Source: Rhodococcus jostii RHA1 (GTDB lineage Bacteria; Actinomycetota; Actinomycetes; Mycobacteriales; Mycobacteriaceae). From it: 64,000 nucleotides of DNA. The translations under genes and the position numbers were made by a program. Of this stretch, positions 34,322 to 43,342 are shown piece by piece. The DNA lies in NCBI RefSeq assembly GCF_000014565.1, contig NC_008268.1, positions 744,001 to 808,000 of the forward strand, written 5' to 3'. Below the pieces are notes generated by a model. The model saw nothing but the letters and a program-made list of their open reading frames with translations, ran no database searches and was not told the origin of the DNA. Each line of letters opens with the position of its first letter. The stretch's first letter is position 1.

Positions 34322-35737
34322 ATGCTCTACTTCATCTCGATCGCGGCGTTGATCGCCCTGTTCGCGATCGGCACCATGACACCCATCAACATGGGGGTCT
34401 TGGCGTTCGCCGCCGCCTTCGTGATCGGCGGCTGGCTGTCCGGACTATCCATGGACGACATCTTCGGGTTCTTCCCCGGCAGCATCTTCACCATCATCGT
34501 CGGGATCACCCTGCTGTTCGGAATCGCCCGGGTCAACGGCACCGTCGACCTGATCGTCGCCGGGGCACTCAAACTCGTCCGAGGCAAACGCTGGGCCATC
34601 GTCTGGCTGATGTTCTTCCTCGGCGCCGGCCTGATGACGATGGGCTCGGTACTGGCAGTCGGGATGCTCGCCCCCATCGCCATGCCGATCGCCAAGCGCT
34701 ACAAGATCGACCCCCTGCTGATGGGGATGATGATCAGCCACGGCGTGCTCGGTGCCGCCTTCTCCCCGATCACCGTCTACGGCGCATTTACCAACGGCTG
34801 GCTCCAGTCCGCCGGCCTGCCCACCAACCCCCTCGCCCTGTATGTCATCCCCCTCGGCCTCAGCTTCGTACTCGCACTCGGCCTCTTCCTCGTCCGCGGC
34901 CGTGACCTGCTCTGCACGGACGACCAAACCATCGATGTCGACGACCTCGCCGCCGACAACCCCACCATCGCAGGAAGTCCCACACCGCAACCACGCGGCG
35001 GCGACCTCGTCACCACCGGAGCAAACACCGGCCAGCACGGCACCTCCGCCAGACACGGTGCCGGCCCCATGGTGCTGACCACCGAATCGCCGCAGCCCGG
35101 ACGCGAACCGGACCGGCTCGAGGAAATCGAATCCACCGGATTCACCCCGCTGCGTGTCCTCACTCTCCTCGGCATGGTCGCCCTGCTCATCGGATCCGCC
35201 GTTTTCCAGATCGACGTCGGCGTGTGCTCGATGGTCATCGCGGCCATCCTCCTCGTCCTCGCACCCAACAAGCACAAGCCCGCCGTCAACAACGTCACCT
35301 GGTCCGCGGTACTCCTCGTCTGCGGAATGCTCACCTACATGAGCGTGCTCAAGGCCAACGGCACTCTCGAGTTCCTCGGTGACGCGGCAGCCTCCCTCGG
35401 CTCCCCACTCCTGACGGCCCTGATCCTCTGCTACGCCGTCGCCGCCGTCTCCGCGGTCGGTTCGTCCATCGGAACCCTCGGCATCGTCCTCCCCCTCGCG
35501 GCACCGCTACTGATGATGGGCGAGGTCGGCCTCATCGGATTCGTCGCCGCCGTCTCCTTCTCCGCAGTCATCGTCGACGTCAGCCCCCTGTCCAGCAACG
35601 GCGTCATGGTCCTCGCCAACGCCCAGGTCCCCGACCGCGACAAGTTCCAGCGCTCCCTCTTCAAATACACCGGGTACGTCGTCCTCGTCGCCCCCATCCT
35701 CGCCTGGCTCCTCGTCGTCCTCCCCACATCTGTTTAG
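34322..35737 (+). CDS. MatC/SLC13-type dicarboxylate carrier
   Basis: 471 residues with about 11-12 hydrophobic helices and a polar central loop at about 200-275. The N-terminal region (NMGVLAFAAAFVIGGWLSGL and GFFPGSIFTIIVGITLLFGI) matches the MatC_N family of malonate/dicarboxylate carriers. SHGVLGAAFSPITVYGAF and DVSPLSSNGVMVLANA are the paired transport motifs. It likely imports a C4-C6 dicarboxylate for the adjacent operon. The gene ends in a strong terminator. Confidence 0.85.
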   Translation: MLYFISIAALIALFAIGTMTPINMGVLAFAAAFVIGGWLSGLSMDDIFGFFPGSIFTIIVGITLLFGIARVNGTVDLIVAGALKLVRGKRWAIVWLMFFLGAGLMTMGSVLAVGMLAPIAMPIAKRYKIDPLLMGMMISHGVLGAAFSPITVYGAFTNGWLQSAGLPTNPLALYVIPLGLSFVLALGLFLVRGRDLLCTDDQTIDVDDLAADNPTIAGSPTPQPRGGDLVTTGANTGQHGTSARHGAGPMVLTTESPQPGREPDRLEEIESTGFTPLRVLTLLGMVALLIGSAVFQIDVGVCSMVIAAILLVLAPNKHKPAVNNVTWSAVLLVCGMLTYMSVLKANGTLEFLGDAAASLGSPLLTALILCYAVAAVSAVGSSIGTLGIVLPLAAPLLMMGEVGLIGFVAAVSFSAVIVDVSPLSSNGVMVLANAQVPDRDKFQRSLFKYTGYVVLVAPILAWLLVVLPTSV

Positions 35738-35767
35738 CCGCAGGACCCCAATCCCTCTGCGATACCC

Positions 35768-35798
35768 AAGCGCCGGTCACTTCCAGTGGCCGGCGCTT
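35768..35798 (+). terminator. Terminator of the dicarboxylate carrier gene
   Basis: AAGCGCCGGTCACT pairs with AGTGGCCGGCGCTT around a 3-nt loop, with one G-T pair. It lies 30 bp after the stop codon. Confidence 0.85.
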
Positions 35799-36081
35799 CA
35801 TCGTGCGGAGCGCACCGAAGAGAGTCCGCCGCCGCACAGCATCCCGCGGCGGTGCACCATTCCGTCGAATGGTTTCCGAGCGCCGCCTCCGCCCTGTTCG
35901 ATGCCCGGCGATCCATTCGGGCCGCTCGGCCGGGATCCGCCGCGCCTCGATCATCGTCTTCGAGTTCGCCGACGCGCATTGGGCGACCTTCCAGCTCGGG
36001 GCCCGGATACGACCATCTGAAGTCCACCACACTCGCCTGTCCGCTTAGCCCAGAATGCCCGCGCGGATCCAGGTAGCGGAT

Positions 36082-36284
36082 GTCGAACCTTCTACTCGGC
36101 GGTGTTCCTACTCGGCGTGTTCGGCGAGCATAAGCATGAACCCTCTGTGTCCGTAGCGGTCGATGATGGGCAGACCCAGCCCGGCATGGGGACGATCCAC
36201 GCCGACGACGAACCCTCCACCGTCGTTTCCGACCACATATACGGGGTAATCCAGGGTCGAAGCCGCCGGGTTCAATGGCCCGCG
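36082..36284. repeat. About 200-bp dispersed repeat, copy 2
   Basis: This matches 25866-26064 in the same orientation. On the minus strand a frame covers LDYPVYVVGNDGGGFVVGVD and ends GFMLMLAEHAE, so this copy retains more of a possible coding frame (up to 84 residues, 36108-36362). Here it is not followed by the DUF6131 gene. The remainder of 35800-36716 shows no recognisable gene. Confidence 0.7.
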
Positions 36285-36716
36285 TCGCGGCACCCGGCAC
36301 CGGTACTCCTCCCCGACACCTCGCCGGCACTCCCACATCACAAACCGGGGACATGTCATCACGCCAGGTCACAGCACCATCACAGACGAAACGGCCCCTC
36401 CCAGGGGGCGGGCAGACGATCGTTCTCGACGGTGGCGTGCAGGTCGCTTGGCCGTACCCAGAGCTCTGAGCATCTGTCCAATCACGCTGCATCGGGTCGG
36501 AGGCGGCCCGTCGCCATTCCGCACGGCGGACATTGCCTGGACCGCCGCGCGAATCGAACTCCAACTCCTGCGATGCTGCATGCCGGACAGGAAGGCTCGA
36601 CCTACGGCGCCAGCCTTCGACGTGGCTGTGGCCCCTCCCGGCTCTGGTCGAGCCGCCATGGAAAACCGCGCCGCGGCCACAATCTCATCCACACCACGAG
36701 AGGACCGATAGAGTCC

Positions 36717-36893
36717 ATGCTTCGGTCTGAGCCTTCAAGCACGATTCCCTACGAGCACGCTCGATCGTGGCTCCTGGTGTCTGCGGCAAAACCTGAAGCT
36801 TTCCCCGACGCAACCAGCAGTCAGGCTGACGTTGTAGTCCTTGACCTGGAGGACGGTGTCATCGCCGCGAAGAAGGACCCAGCACGCGTACCG
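36717..36893 (+). pseudogene. CitE/HpcH-family (citrate lyase beta-like) N-terminal stump
   Basis: From ATG 36717 the frame reads ARSWLLVSAAKPEAFPDATS and ADVVVLDLEDGVIAAKKDPA, the start of CitE-like lyases (normally 270-300 residues); the LDLEDGV motif binds the metal. Similarity stops at about 36893. Such enzymes cleave citramalyl-CoA or malyl-CoA, so the gene could have belonged to the dicarboxylate pathway nearby. The stretch 36900-37177 has no recognised gene. Confidence 0.7.
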
Positions 36894-37177
36894 CCGGTGC
36901 GGCGGGTGTCGCTCTTGTCCTACGTATCTGGGTCATGCCGGTGCGGATGTGGCCCGTTGACTGGGAATGGGTGAGGTCTCCGGCAGATGGTTTGGCTACC
37001 AAGACGAAACTGATCCCGGAGACTCGTGACCAGCATAGATGGCCGGCGATTGCTGGTCGATCGGATTCTGATGGGTGGTCATGACCTCGCCATGCGCAGC
37101 CACGGAACAACAACTCCATTGCTGCGTCGGTCGTGAAGGGTCGGCCGTAGCAGTTCGGTCGACGTTAGTGTGCAGAT

Positions 37178-38428
37178 ATGGAGGCGCTGGAGCCGGCTCA
37201 CGGTGCGGAGGCTGGAAGGGGTATTGCTGCGTATTTGCTGGCGAATGTGTCCAGCCTGGCTGACGACATGCTGAGGTATATAGCCGAACGGATACCGGAG
37301 GTCGGCGGGGATGCCGAGCTTCGCGGCCTGACCCTGGGATCGTGCTCGTCGAATCTCGAAGCGGTACTTTCGATGGTTCGTCATGGGATCGACGTAGCGG
37401 CTGCGGAGGCGCCGGTAACGGCGCTCGAACACGCGCGCGCGATGGCATCACGCGGGCACAGCGTCGATGTGATGCTGCGGTTCTATCGGTTAGGTCATGA
37501 GTACTTCACCGAGAAGCTTTCCGACTCACTCACTGACTGGATCGAGGACCCCGCTGTCGCGTTGAGGACGTTTATCGATCTCGAGCGCTTCGGATTTCGA
37601 TACATCGACCGCATTTCCAGTCTGGTAGCTGCCGAGTACGTCGCTGAGCTCGACCGACGCCAGAACCAGGCAAGAGCCGAACGCGCCGATCTTGTGCGGG
37701 CACTGCTCGCTGGGGAACGCGTCGACATCGCTCGCGCCGAACGTGTGCTCAGCCACCGGTTCACCGGTCGGCAGATCGGTTTCGTGTGCTGGGTCGACGA
37801 CCGCGGCGTCGACCTCGAGGGATTCGCTCGGCAGGTTGGAAGGTTCCTTGGGGCCGGTCACTCACTCGTCGTGGCGGACGGCCCACTCGCGGTGTGGGGA
37901 TGGGCATCGATCACGGGGGACGTGAGAACTTCGCTCACGGGCATGGCGACTGAGTTTCCCGGCGAACGCGAAAACGTTCACATCGCGGTGGGCTCACCCC
38001 ATCCGGGGGCAGCCGGTTTCCGCACCTCCCACCTCGAGGCTCTACGCACTCGCCGAATCATCGAACTATCCGGTCGCGCGGCGCCATCGATCACCCAGTT
38101 CAGCGATGTTGCGTTGGTAGACGCCATCTCGCGCGACCTGGATGCGGCGCGGGCCTTCGTCGCCGCTCAGCTCGGCGCTCTCGCACGGGACGACGCAAAA
38201 GAGCGCAGCGAGCGCGCCGCGCTCCTGGCTGTTCTCGACGCGCAAGGGAGTCTGGCGACCGCAGCGAGCACCTTGGGAATCCACCGGAACACGGTCCTGC
38301 AAAGGGTGCGTCGTGCCGAAGAGCGCAGGGGCCGGCCCGCAACGATCAACATCGCCGAACTACACGCAGCGCTGACCGTCTGCAATGTGCTGGGGGCCTC
38401 GGTGTTGCACGGGTCAGAGCCTCGCTGA
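37178..38428 (+). CDS. PucR/CdaR-type transcriptional regulator
   Basis: 416 residues. The N-terminal sensory region includes HARAMASRGHSVDVMLRFYR LGHEYF. A GGDEF-like middle follows, and a C-terminal PucR-type HTH (LLAVLDAQGSLATAASTLGI then HRNTVLQRVRRAEE). The family activates neighbouring catabolic genes. It is 125 bp upstream of and co-oriented with the desaturase-reductase fusion, which is its most likely target. Confidence 0.88.
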   Translation: MEALEPAHGAEAGRGIAAYLLANVSSLADDMLRYIAERIPEVGGDAELRGLTLGSCSSNLEAVLSMVRHGIDVAAAEAPVTALEHARAMASRGHSVDVMLRFYRLGHEYFTEKLSDSLTDWIEDPAVALRTFIDLERFGFRYIDRISSLVAAEYVAELDRRQNQARAERADLVRALLAGERVDIARAERVLSHRFTGRQIGFVCWVDDRGVDLEGFARQVGRFLGAGHSLVVADGPLAVWGWASITGDVRTSLTGMATEFPGERENVHIAVGSPHPGAAGFRTSHLEALRTRRIIELSGRAAPSITQFSDVALVDAISRDLDAARAFVAAQLGALARDDAKERSERAALLAVLDAQGSLATAASTLGIHRNTVLQRVRRAEERRGRPATINIAELHAALTVCNVLGASVLHGSEPR

Positions 38429-38553
38429 CCGGCGCCCGAGCACGGAGAATGTGCTGACAGCACACCGGAGAGGGCTGGGAAGGCCTTGTCGACCGATACC
38501 GGCCGGATCTAGGTTGTGAGGAATCTCATCCCGAAGCGCGAAGGAGGAGTCCG

Positions 38554-40563
38554 ATGTCGACTACGACTCGAGCACCCCAACCCCCAGCAGCGGCCTCGCA
38601 GCACTCCTTGCCTGATCCGGGCGAGCAGGTTCCCACGCTGTCCTGGCCGATAGTCGGCATCGGCACATCTGCGCTTGCGCTCTTCGGCCTCTCGACCTGG
38701 GCCGCGCTCACCGACACGTTGCCTGCGATCGCCACCATCGCCGCGAGCTCCGCAGCAATCTTCGTCCTGTTCACCGTGCTGCACGACGCCTCGCATTACT
38801 CGATCAGCTCACATCGCTGGGTCAACGTCGCCTTCGGTCGCGTGGCAATGTTCTTCGTCTCGCCTCTGATTTCATTCAGATCTTTCGCGTTCATCCATAT
38901 CGAGCACCATCGCAACACCAACGACGGTAAGTCCGATCCCGATCACTTCGTCAGCGCCTCACCCTGGTGGCAGCTGCCCATCCGCTTCCCGGCCATGGAC
39001 CTGCCATACATCAGTTTCCTGGTACGCAACCTGCGTCGCCGACCACGCGCCGAGATTCTCGAAACGGCGTCGTTGATGACCCTTTCGGTGACCGTCATCG
39101 CCTCGGCCGCCTTCACCGGACATCTGTGGACGCTCGCGCTGATCTACCTGATCCCCGAACGGGTCGCGATGTTCGTGCTCGCCTGGTGGTTCGACTGGCT
39201 ACCCCACCACGACCTCGAAGACACCCAACGTGAGAACCGCTACCGCGCGACCCGCAACCGCGTCGGCTCAGAATGGATCCTGACTCCCCTGCTCTTGTCG
39301 CAGAACTACCACCTGGTCCACCACTTACACCCCTCCGTCCCCTTCTACCGCTACGTCGCGGCCTGGCAACGCAATGAGGCCGCCTACCTCGAGCGCGACT
39401 CGGCAATAAGCACCGTCTTTGGGCAACAGCTCGACGCCACGCAGTACCAGGAGTGGAAACGCCTCAACGGCACACTCGCTGCACTGCTCCCAGTCCGAAT
39501 GCCGCCTGCCTCCGCGGCACGCCATGCCAGCACCCACCCGATCCCTGTCACAAGCGTCGAGCCGCTGACCCCAGACAGCGTCAAAGTCACTTTCGACGTC
39601 CCCGATCACCTCAGCGACCAGTTCCACTTCCAGGCCGGCCAACACCTGACCGTGCGACACCGCATCGGCGGACAGCAGGTGCGACGAAACTACTCGATCT
39701 GCACCTCCGCCACCTCGGGAGAACTGTCGATCGGAGTACGCCACATCCCCGGCGGGAAGTTCTCGAGCTTCGCGGTCGACACGCTGCGAGCCGGTGACGT
39801 CCTGGAACTGATGACCCCCACGGGTAGCTTCGGCGCACCCCTCGATCCACTCGCCCGGCACCACTATGTCGCGGTAGCCGCCGGGAGCGGCATCACGCCC
39901 ATCCTGTCGATTCTGCGCACCACCATGGAGATCGAGACCGAGAGCCGCTTCACCCTCTTCTACGGCAACCGAACCGCAGAGTCGACCATGTTCGCCGCCG
40001 AACTCGACGAGCTCGAATCCCGGTACGCAGACCGGCTACGCATCCTCCACATCCGCTCAGCCCAGGCGCACCACCCCGCACCTCTTCGCGGCCGTATCGA
40101 CCTGGCGATGGTTCACCGCCTCCTCGCCATCGACCTCACGTCGATCGATCGGTGGTACCTGTGCGGCCCGAGCGAACTCGCCACCACCATCCGCGATGAC
40201 CTCGCAACCGAAAAGGTGCCGACCGAGCGGATACACCTCGAACTGTTCCGCGGCACGAACCGACCCACGCAGGTCGACGACTTCCCCGCCTCCGAAGTGA
40301 CCATCACGCTGTCCGGCGCGAACCACACCGTGCAACTCGCCCCCGGTGAGACCGTCCTCGAATCCGCGCTGAAAAACAACATCGACGCCCCCTATGCCTG
40401 CCTCGGCGGCGCGTGCGGCACCTGCAGAGCCCGAGTCACCACAGGAGCAGTATCGATGGAGCAAAATTTCGCACTTCAGACGGCCGAGACCGAGGCCGGC
40501 TTCATACTGACCTGTCAATCCCACCCCACCACACCCACAGTCGCAGTCGACTACGACAGCTGA
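38554..40563 (+). CDS. Fused membrane desaturase/hydroxylase-FNR reductase-[2Fe-2S] ferredoxin
   Basis: 669 residues. Residues 1-300 form a membrane fatty-acid-desaturase-type domain with His boxes HDASH (77), HIEHH (115) and HLVHHLHP (253) and four or more membrane helices. About 330-560 is a ferredoxin-NADP reductase module with the flavin motif RNYS (378) and GSGITP (444). The C-terminus is a plant-type [2Fe-2S] ferredoxin with Cys 616, 621, 624 and 654 (CLGGACGTC). The protein should carry its own electron chain from NAD(P)H to the di-iron centre. The substrate is unknown: lipid, alkane or terpenoid. Confidence 0.9.
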   Translation: MSTTTRAPQPPAAASQHSLPDPGEQVPTLSWPIVGIGTSALALFGLSTWAALTDTLPAIATIAASSAAIFVLFTVLHDASHYSISSHRWVNVAFGRVAMFFVSPLISFRSFAFIHIEHHRNTNDGKSDPDHFVSASPWWQLPIRFPAMDLPYISFLVRNLRRRPRAEILETASLMTLSVTVIASAAFTGHLWTLALIYLIPERVAMFVLAWWFDWLPHHDLEDTQRENRYRATRNRVGSEWILTPLLLSQNYHLVHHLHPSVPFYRYVAAWQRNEAAYLERDSAISTVFGQQLDATQYQEWKRLNGTLAALLPVRMPPASAARHASTHPIPVTSVEPLTPDSVKVTFDVPDHLSDQFHFQAGQHLTVRHRIGGQQVRRNYSICTSATSGELSIGVRHIPGGKFSSFAVDTLRAGDVLELMTPTGSFGAPLDPLARHHYVAVAAGSGITPILSILRTTMEIETESRFTLFYGNRTAESTMFAAELDELESRYADRLRILHIRSAQAHHPAPLRGRIDLAMVHRLLAIDLTSIDRWYLCGPSELATTIRDDLATEKVPTERIHLELFRGTNRPTQVDDFPASEVTITLSGANHTVQLAPGETVLESALKNNIDAPYACLGGACGTCRARVTTGAVSMEQNFALQTAETEAGFILTCQSHPTTPTVAVDYDS

Positions 40564-40826
40564 GCAAACACATACGCGAACACCGCGAGAAGGCCGCACG
40601 GGTCACCGGCGCCGCCGTCGCCAGGGCACCAGGTGGGCCGTGGCCGGAAACTTCTGGCGGCTTGCCTCGGTCAGCGGCGGGGGTGACCGCCGGTGAATCC
40701 GGTTCACACATAGCGTCATCGACCCGGCAACGTCATATCGAGTGCGGCCCGCTCCCCTGGCGGGCCGCACTGTGACACTCGCATCGCAGTGCGCCAGCGT
40801 ACGATGGCAATCCCCGACCAGCGACA

Positions 40827-40930
40827 TCACAATGAGAGATCGCGGCCGATGATCTCTTTCATGATCTCGTCCGATCCTGCCCAGATCTTGGTCACTCGAG
40901 CATCCATCCCGCGCCTTACGCGAAGCTGGT
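40827..40930 (-). pseudogene. Acyl-CoA dehydrogenase C-terminal stump
   Basis: The minus strand reads RRGMDARVTKIWAGSDEIMK EIIGRDL and then a stop, the end of an acyl-CoA dehydrogenase (the R-I-W-G-G-S-EIM-K region). Nothing upstream matches. The rest of 40564-41082 holds no recognised gene. Confidence 0.7.
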
Positions 40931-40959
40931 CTTCGAATAGGGGCCACTTTCGTTGCCGG

Positions 40960-41634
40960 CTACCCTTCGGTGTCGAGCGGGCACAAGTCCTCGCGAAGTA
41001 CACCGAGCTGAACGACGCCTACGACCCGTAGCGATCGGCGAACGGGGTACAGGCGTGAGCCTCGGTCTGGTGAACTACTGAAGTGACTGCACGTAGCCGT
41101 TCTGCCGATAGCTCGAATTTGGGTCCGGCGTTGGCGATCTATGGCGCCCTCCTCGGAGTGCTCGCGTCGTTGGCGTGGAGGTGGATCGGGCCGCCGACCT
41201 TCGGGCCGCCGGGCCCGATAATTGCGATCGCCAGATTCGCGGCCGAGCCACCGCCCACATCCTGGGCACCGACGTGGCCCGGGATGGCCGCCGCACTGAT
41301 CGTGCTCGGGGCCTTGGTTCTCGGGGCTGTCGGGTACGGACTGGCCGGTTCTCGATGGTCCTGGGTGCGTGATGGGCGCGGAAGCCGACGCCCGCTGATC
41401 GCACTCCTGATGGGGCTCGGATTCGGCGCAGGTGGTGACGGCGGCGAAGACCTGCTCGAAGTAGGCGGCGATCTCGGTACTCCCGCGACATGTCCCGGTC
41501 GGGAAGTGCACGGTGGAGCCAGCGGTCCAGAAATTGCGCAGGCTAACGAGCACCGCCAACCCGGCGACCGCCCCGCCAAGCACCGCCCGGCGCGACAACT
41601 CAGGGCCACCGACGGCGAACACCTCGGTCGTCAT
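40960..41634 (-). CDS. Possible Tat-exported protein
   Basis: 224 residues from ATG 41634, which overlaps the stop of the hydrolase gene (ATGA), suggesting coupling. The N-terminus has a twin-arginine signal (LSRRAVLGGAVAGLAVLVSL). The following ~60 residues (STVHFPTGTCRGSTEIAAYF, EQVFAAVTTCAESEP) have strong GC3 bias. After about 41380 the frame becomes low-complexity and overlaps a plus-strand frame that looks coding, so the true C-terminus may be lost. No family was recognised. Confidence 0.4.
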   Translation of the reverse strand: MTTEVFAVGGPELSRRAVLGGAVAGLAVLVSLRNFWTAGSTVHFPTGTCRGSTEIAAYFEQVFAAVTTCAESEPHQECDQRASASAPITHPGPSRTGQSVPDSPENQGPEHDQCGGHPGPRRCPGCGRWLGRESGDRNYRARRPEGRRPDPPPRQRREHSEEGAIDRQRRTQIRAIGRTATCSHFSSSPDRGSRLYPVRRSLRVVGVVQLGVLREDLCPLDTEG

Positions 41635-41820
41635 CAGCGTGGCGGGAGAATGTCGTATGCCGGCAGTTGCGTCGTGTCCGTGCAGGCTGTGTCCGGCCTC
41701 TCCGGATTGTCGAAAAACGACGCGATTATCTCGGCTCCGCACGGTGGCTCTGCATACACACCGTGTGCAGCTCCGGGCACCACCGCGACTATGGATTGCG
41801 AGAGATCCTTCGCGATGTAG
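41083..41820 (+). CDS. Possible membrane protein, 3' part doubtful
   Basis: From GTG 41083 the first ~110 residues contain two or three hydrophobic helices (ALAIYGALLGVLASLAWRWI, AALIVLGALVLGAVGYGLAG) with good codon bias. Beyond about 41420 the frame runs antisense over the Tat-signal gene and the hydrolase end and is probably not native. This suggests a gene whose 3' end was lost where two convergent genes meet. Confidence 0.3.
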   Translation: MTARSRSADSSNLGPALAIYGALLGVLASLAWRWIGPPTFGPPGPIIAIARFAAEPPPTSWAPTWPGMAAALIVLGALVLGAVGYGLAGSRWSWVRDGRGSRRPLIALLMGLGFGAGGDGGEDLLEVGGDLGTPATCPGREVHGGASGPEIAQANEHRQPGDRPAKHRPARQLRATDGEHLGRHQRGGRMSYAGSCVVSVQAVSGLSGLSKNDAIISAPHGGSAYTPCAAPGTTATMDCERSFAM

Positions 41821-43184
41821 TCGCCCCACACCGCTCCGGTCTGCCCGTCGTAGGTACCCGACAGCACAAGCGAAGGGATGTCACTGACGGTGATGTCTCG
41901 GATCGAGTCAGGGGCCCTCGGCACGTCCCACACCTGGCAGGCGTCGCGCAGGAACGGCAGCTGCGGCGCTTGGGCCCGAACGGACTCCGGGAGTTCAGGG
42001 AATTCCTTTTCCGCCTGTTGCATTGACTGCTCGACGGTCTCGAACGGGATCCATTCACGGCACCAAATGCTCAGGGTGAGACCCCAATGGAGGACGCCCC
42101 TCTCCGGATGCCCCCACACCTCGGCCCACCGCGACGCAATGGGCTGCGCATTCCCGTGTGCGAGCTCATCGACCGTTGAGGGGAACTCTTTCGGTAGATG
42201 GGTAGCCACGGGGACAAACCAGTTCAGCAGCATTCCGCCGTCGACGACAACTTTCGTCTCTCCTACACCCTCAACGTTGACCGTCGTGGTGATGGGCTTC
42301 GCTTCAAGCTCGTTGACCAGCCGGATGAACGTGGCCCCCAGGTCGGGATAGCGCTCTTTGCATGCCCGCTGGTCCTCGCACGCCTTGACCATGTTGTCGA
42401 ATGCTTGGCGAGCGCTGGCCCAGGTCCACCCCAGGGCAGCAGCCGATGGAGGCGTCACTCCGTCGAACACGATCGACTCGATAGCGTCGGCGTCTTGACG
42501 CATGTAGATCAACGCAAGATCGGTACCGTACGAGTGGGAGAACACATTCCACCTCTCGAGGCCGAGTGCCTTGCGTAAGTCGATCAGGTCATAGGTGCTC
42601 TCGGTCGAATTGAATGCCGAGAGGTCAACGGTGGGATCCAGGCGGTCGTGGCACTCCTTCACCGCTTCTACGTACGCATCCCGTGTGGACTCGGCGTTCC
42701 ACGCCATTCCGATCCTGTGGGCGAAGAACTCGAAAATCTCCGGGCAGGGCAACGGCGAGCTGGACGTTATGTTGCCGCGCTGTCCCATCAGGATCAGATC
42801 GCGATCACGGTTCAGCGGCACGTCCGGGTTGACCGGGGGATCGGTGACCGCATCCTGACCGGGCCCGCCCATGAGAAAGACGATCGGAGCCTTGGCCGGC
42901 GGCTGCGTTTCCGACGGAACGATCGCAACTGCCAAGCGCAAGGATCCGCTGTCTTCTCTGGTGCGGTTCACCGGTACCGACAATTCCCCGCAGCGAGCAT
43001 TCTCCAGCAGTGGGACCGGATTTGGCGTCTTCGCGCACGGACCCTCGACAAACTCCGCCGGCGGATGCGCCACAGTCGTCGGTGGCGCACCGGACGGATC
43101 GGAATTGCTGCTACACGCTGAGCTGACGAGAATCGAGACAAACGCTATCGCCGTTATCTGGTTCACAAACCGCATGTCAACCAC
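41634..43184 (-). CDS. Secreted lipoprotein alpha/beta hydrolase (tripeptidyl-aminopeptidase-like)
   Basis: 516 residues. A signal peptide ends in a lipobox (LVSSAC at about 19-24), so it should be lipid-anchored outside the membrane. An alpha/beta hydrolase fold follows, with oxyanion-loop region IVFLMGGPGQDAV and nucleophile elbow FSHSYGTDLA. A TAP-like C-terminal part contains IPSLVLSGTYDGQTGAVWGD and the His of PGAAHGVYA. The family cleaves peptides or esters. The start may be Met-1 or Met-4. It is probably co-transcribed with the downstream Tat-signal gene. Confidence 0.85.
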   Translation of the reverse strand: MVDMRFVNQITAIAFVSILVSSACSSNSDPSGAPPTTVAHPPAEFVEGPCAKTPNPVPLLENARCGELSVPVNRTREDSGSLRLAVAIVPSETQPPAKAPIVFLMGGPGQDAVTDPPVNPDVPLNRDRDLILMGQRGNITSSSPLPCPEIFEFFAHRIGMAWNAESTRDAYVEAVKECHDRLDPTVDLSAFNSTESTYDLIDLRKALGLERWNVFSHSYGTDLALIYMRQDADAIESIVFDGVTPPSAAALGWTWASARQAFDNMVKACEDQRACKERYPDLGATFIRLVNELEAKPITTTVNVEGVGETKVVVDGGMLLNWFVPVATHLPKEFPSTVDELAHGNAQPIASRWAEVWGHPERGVLHWGLTLSIWCREWIPFETVEQSMQQAEKEFPELPESVRAQAPQLPFLRDACQVWDVPRAPDSIRDITVSDIPSLVLSGTYDGQTGAVWGDYIAKDLSQSIVAVVPGAAHGVYAEPPCGAEIIASFFDNPERPDTACTDTTQLPAYDILPPR

Positions 43185-43342
43185 CCTGAAATGGCGACCG
43201 CCCGAACCTTGTGTTCGGGCTCGGCCCGAGTATTTACTCGGATAAATCCTGGCACACCCATAGCAGTGGGAGCGCCGTTACCGGCGAAGCGGCCACACAG
43301 GCCGCTGAAATCGCGAGGGCAGCATGCTACCCAGCCATCACC

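Noticed and set aside
36102..36974. 290-codon frame containing the CitE-like stump as one protein
   Set aside because: The upstream part covers the 200-bp repeat and has no protein features; only 36717-36893 resembles a known family.
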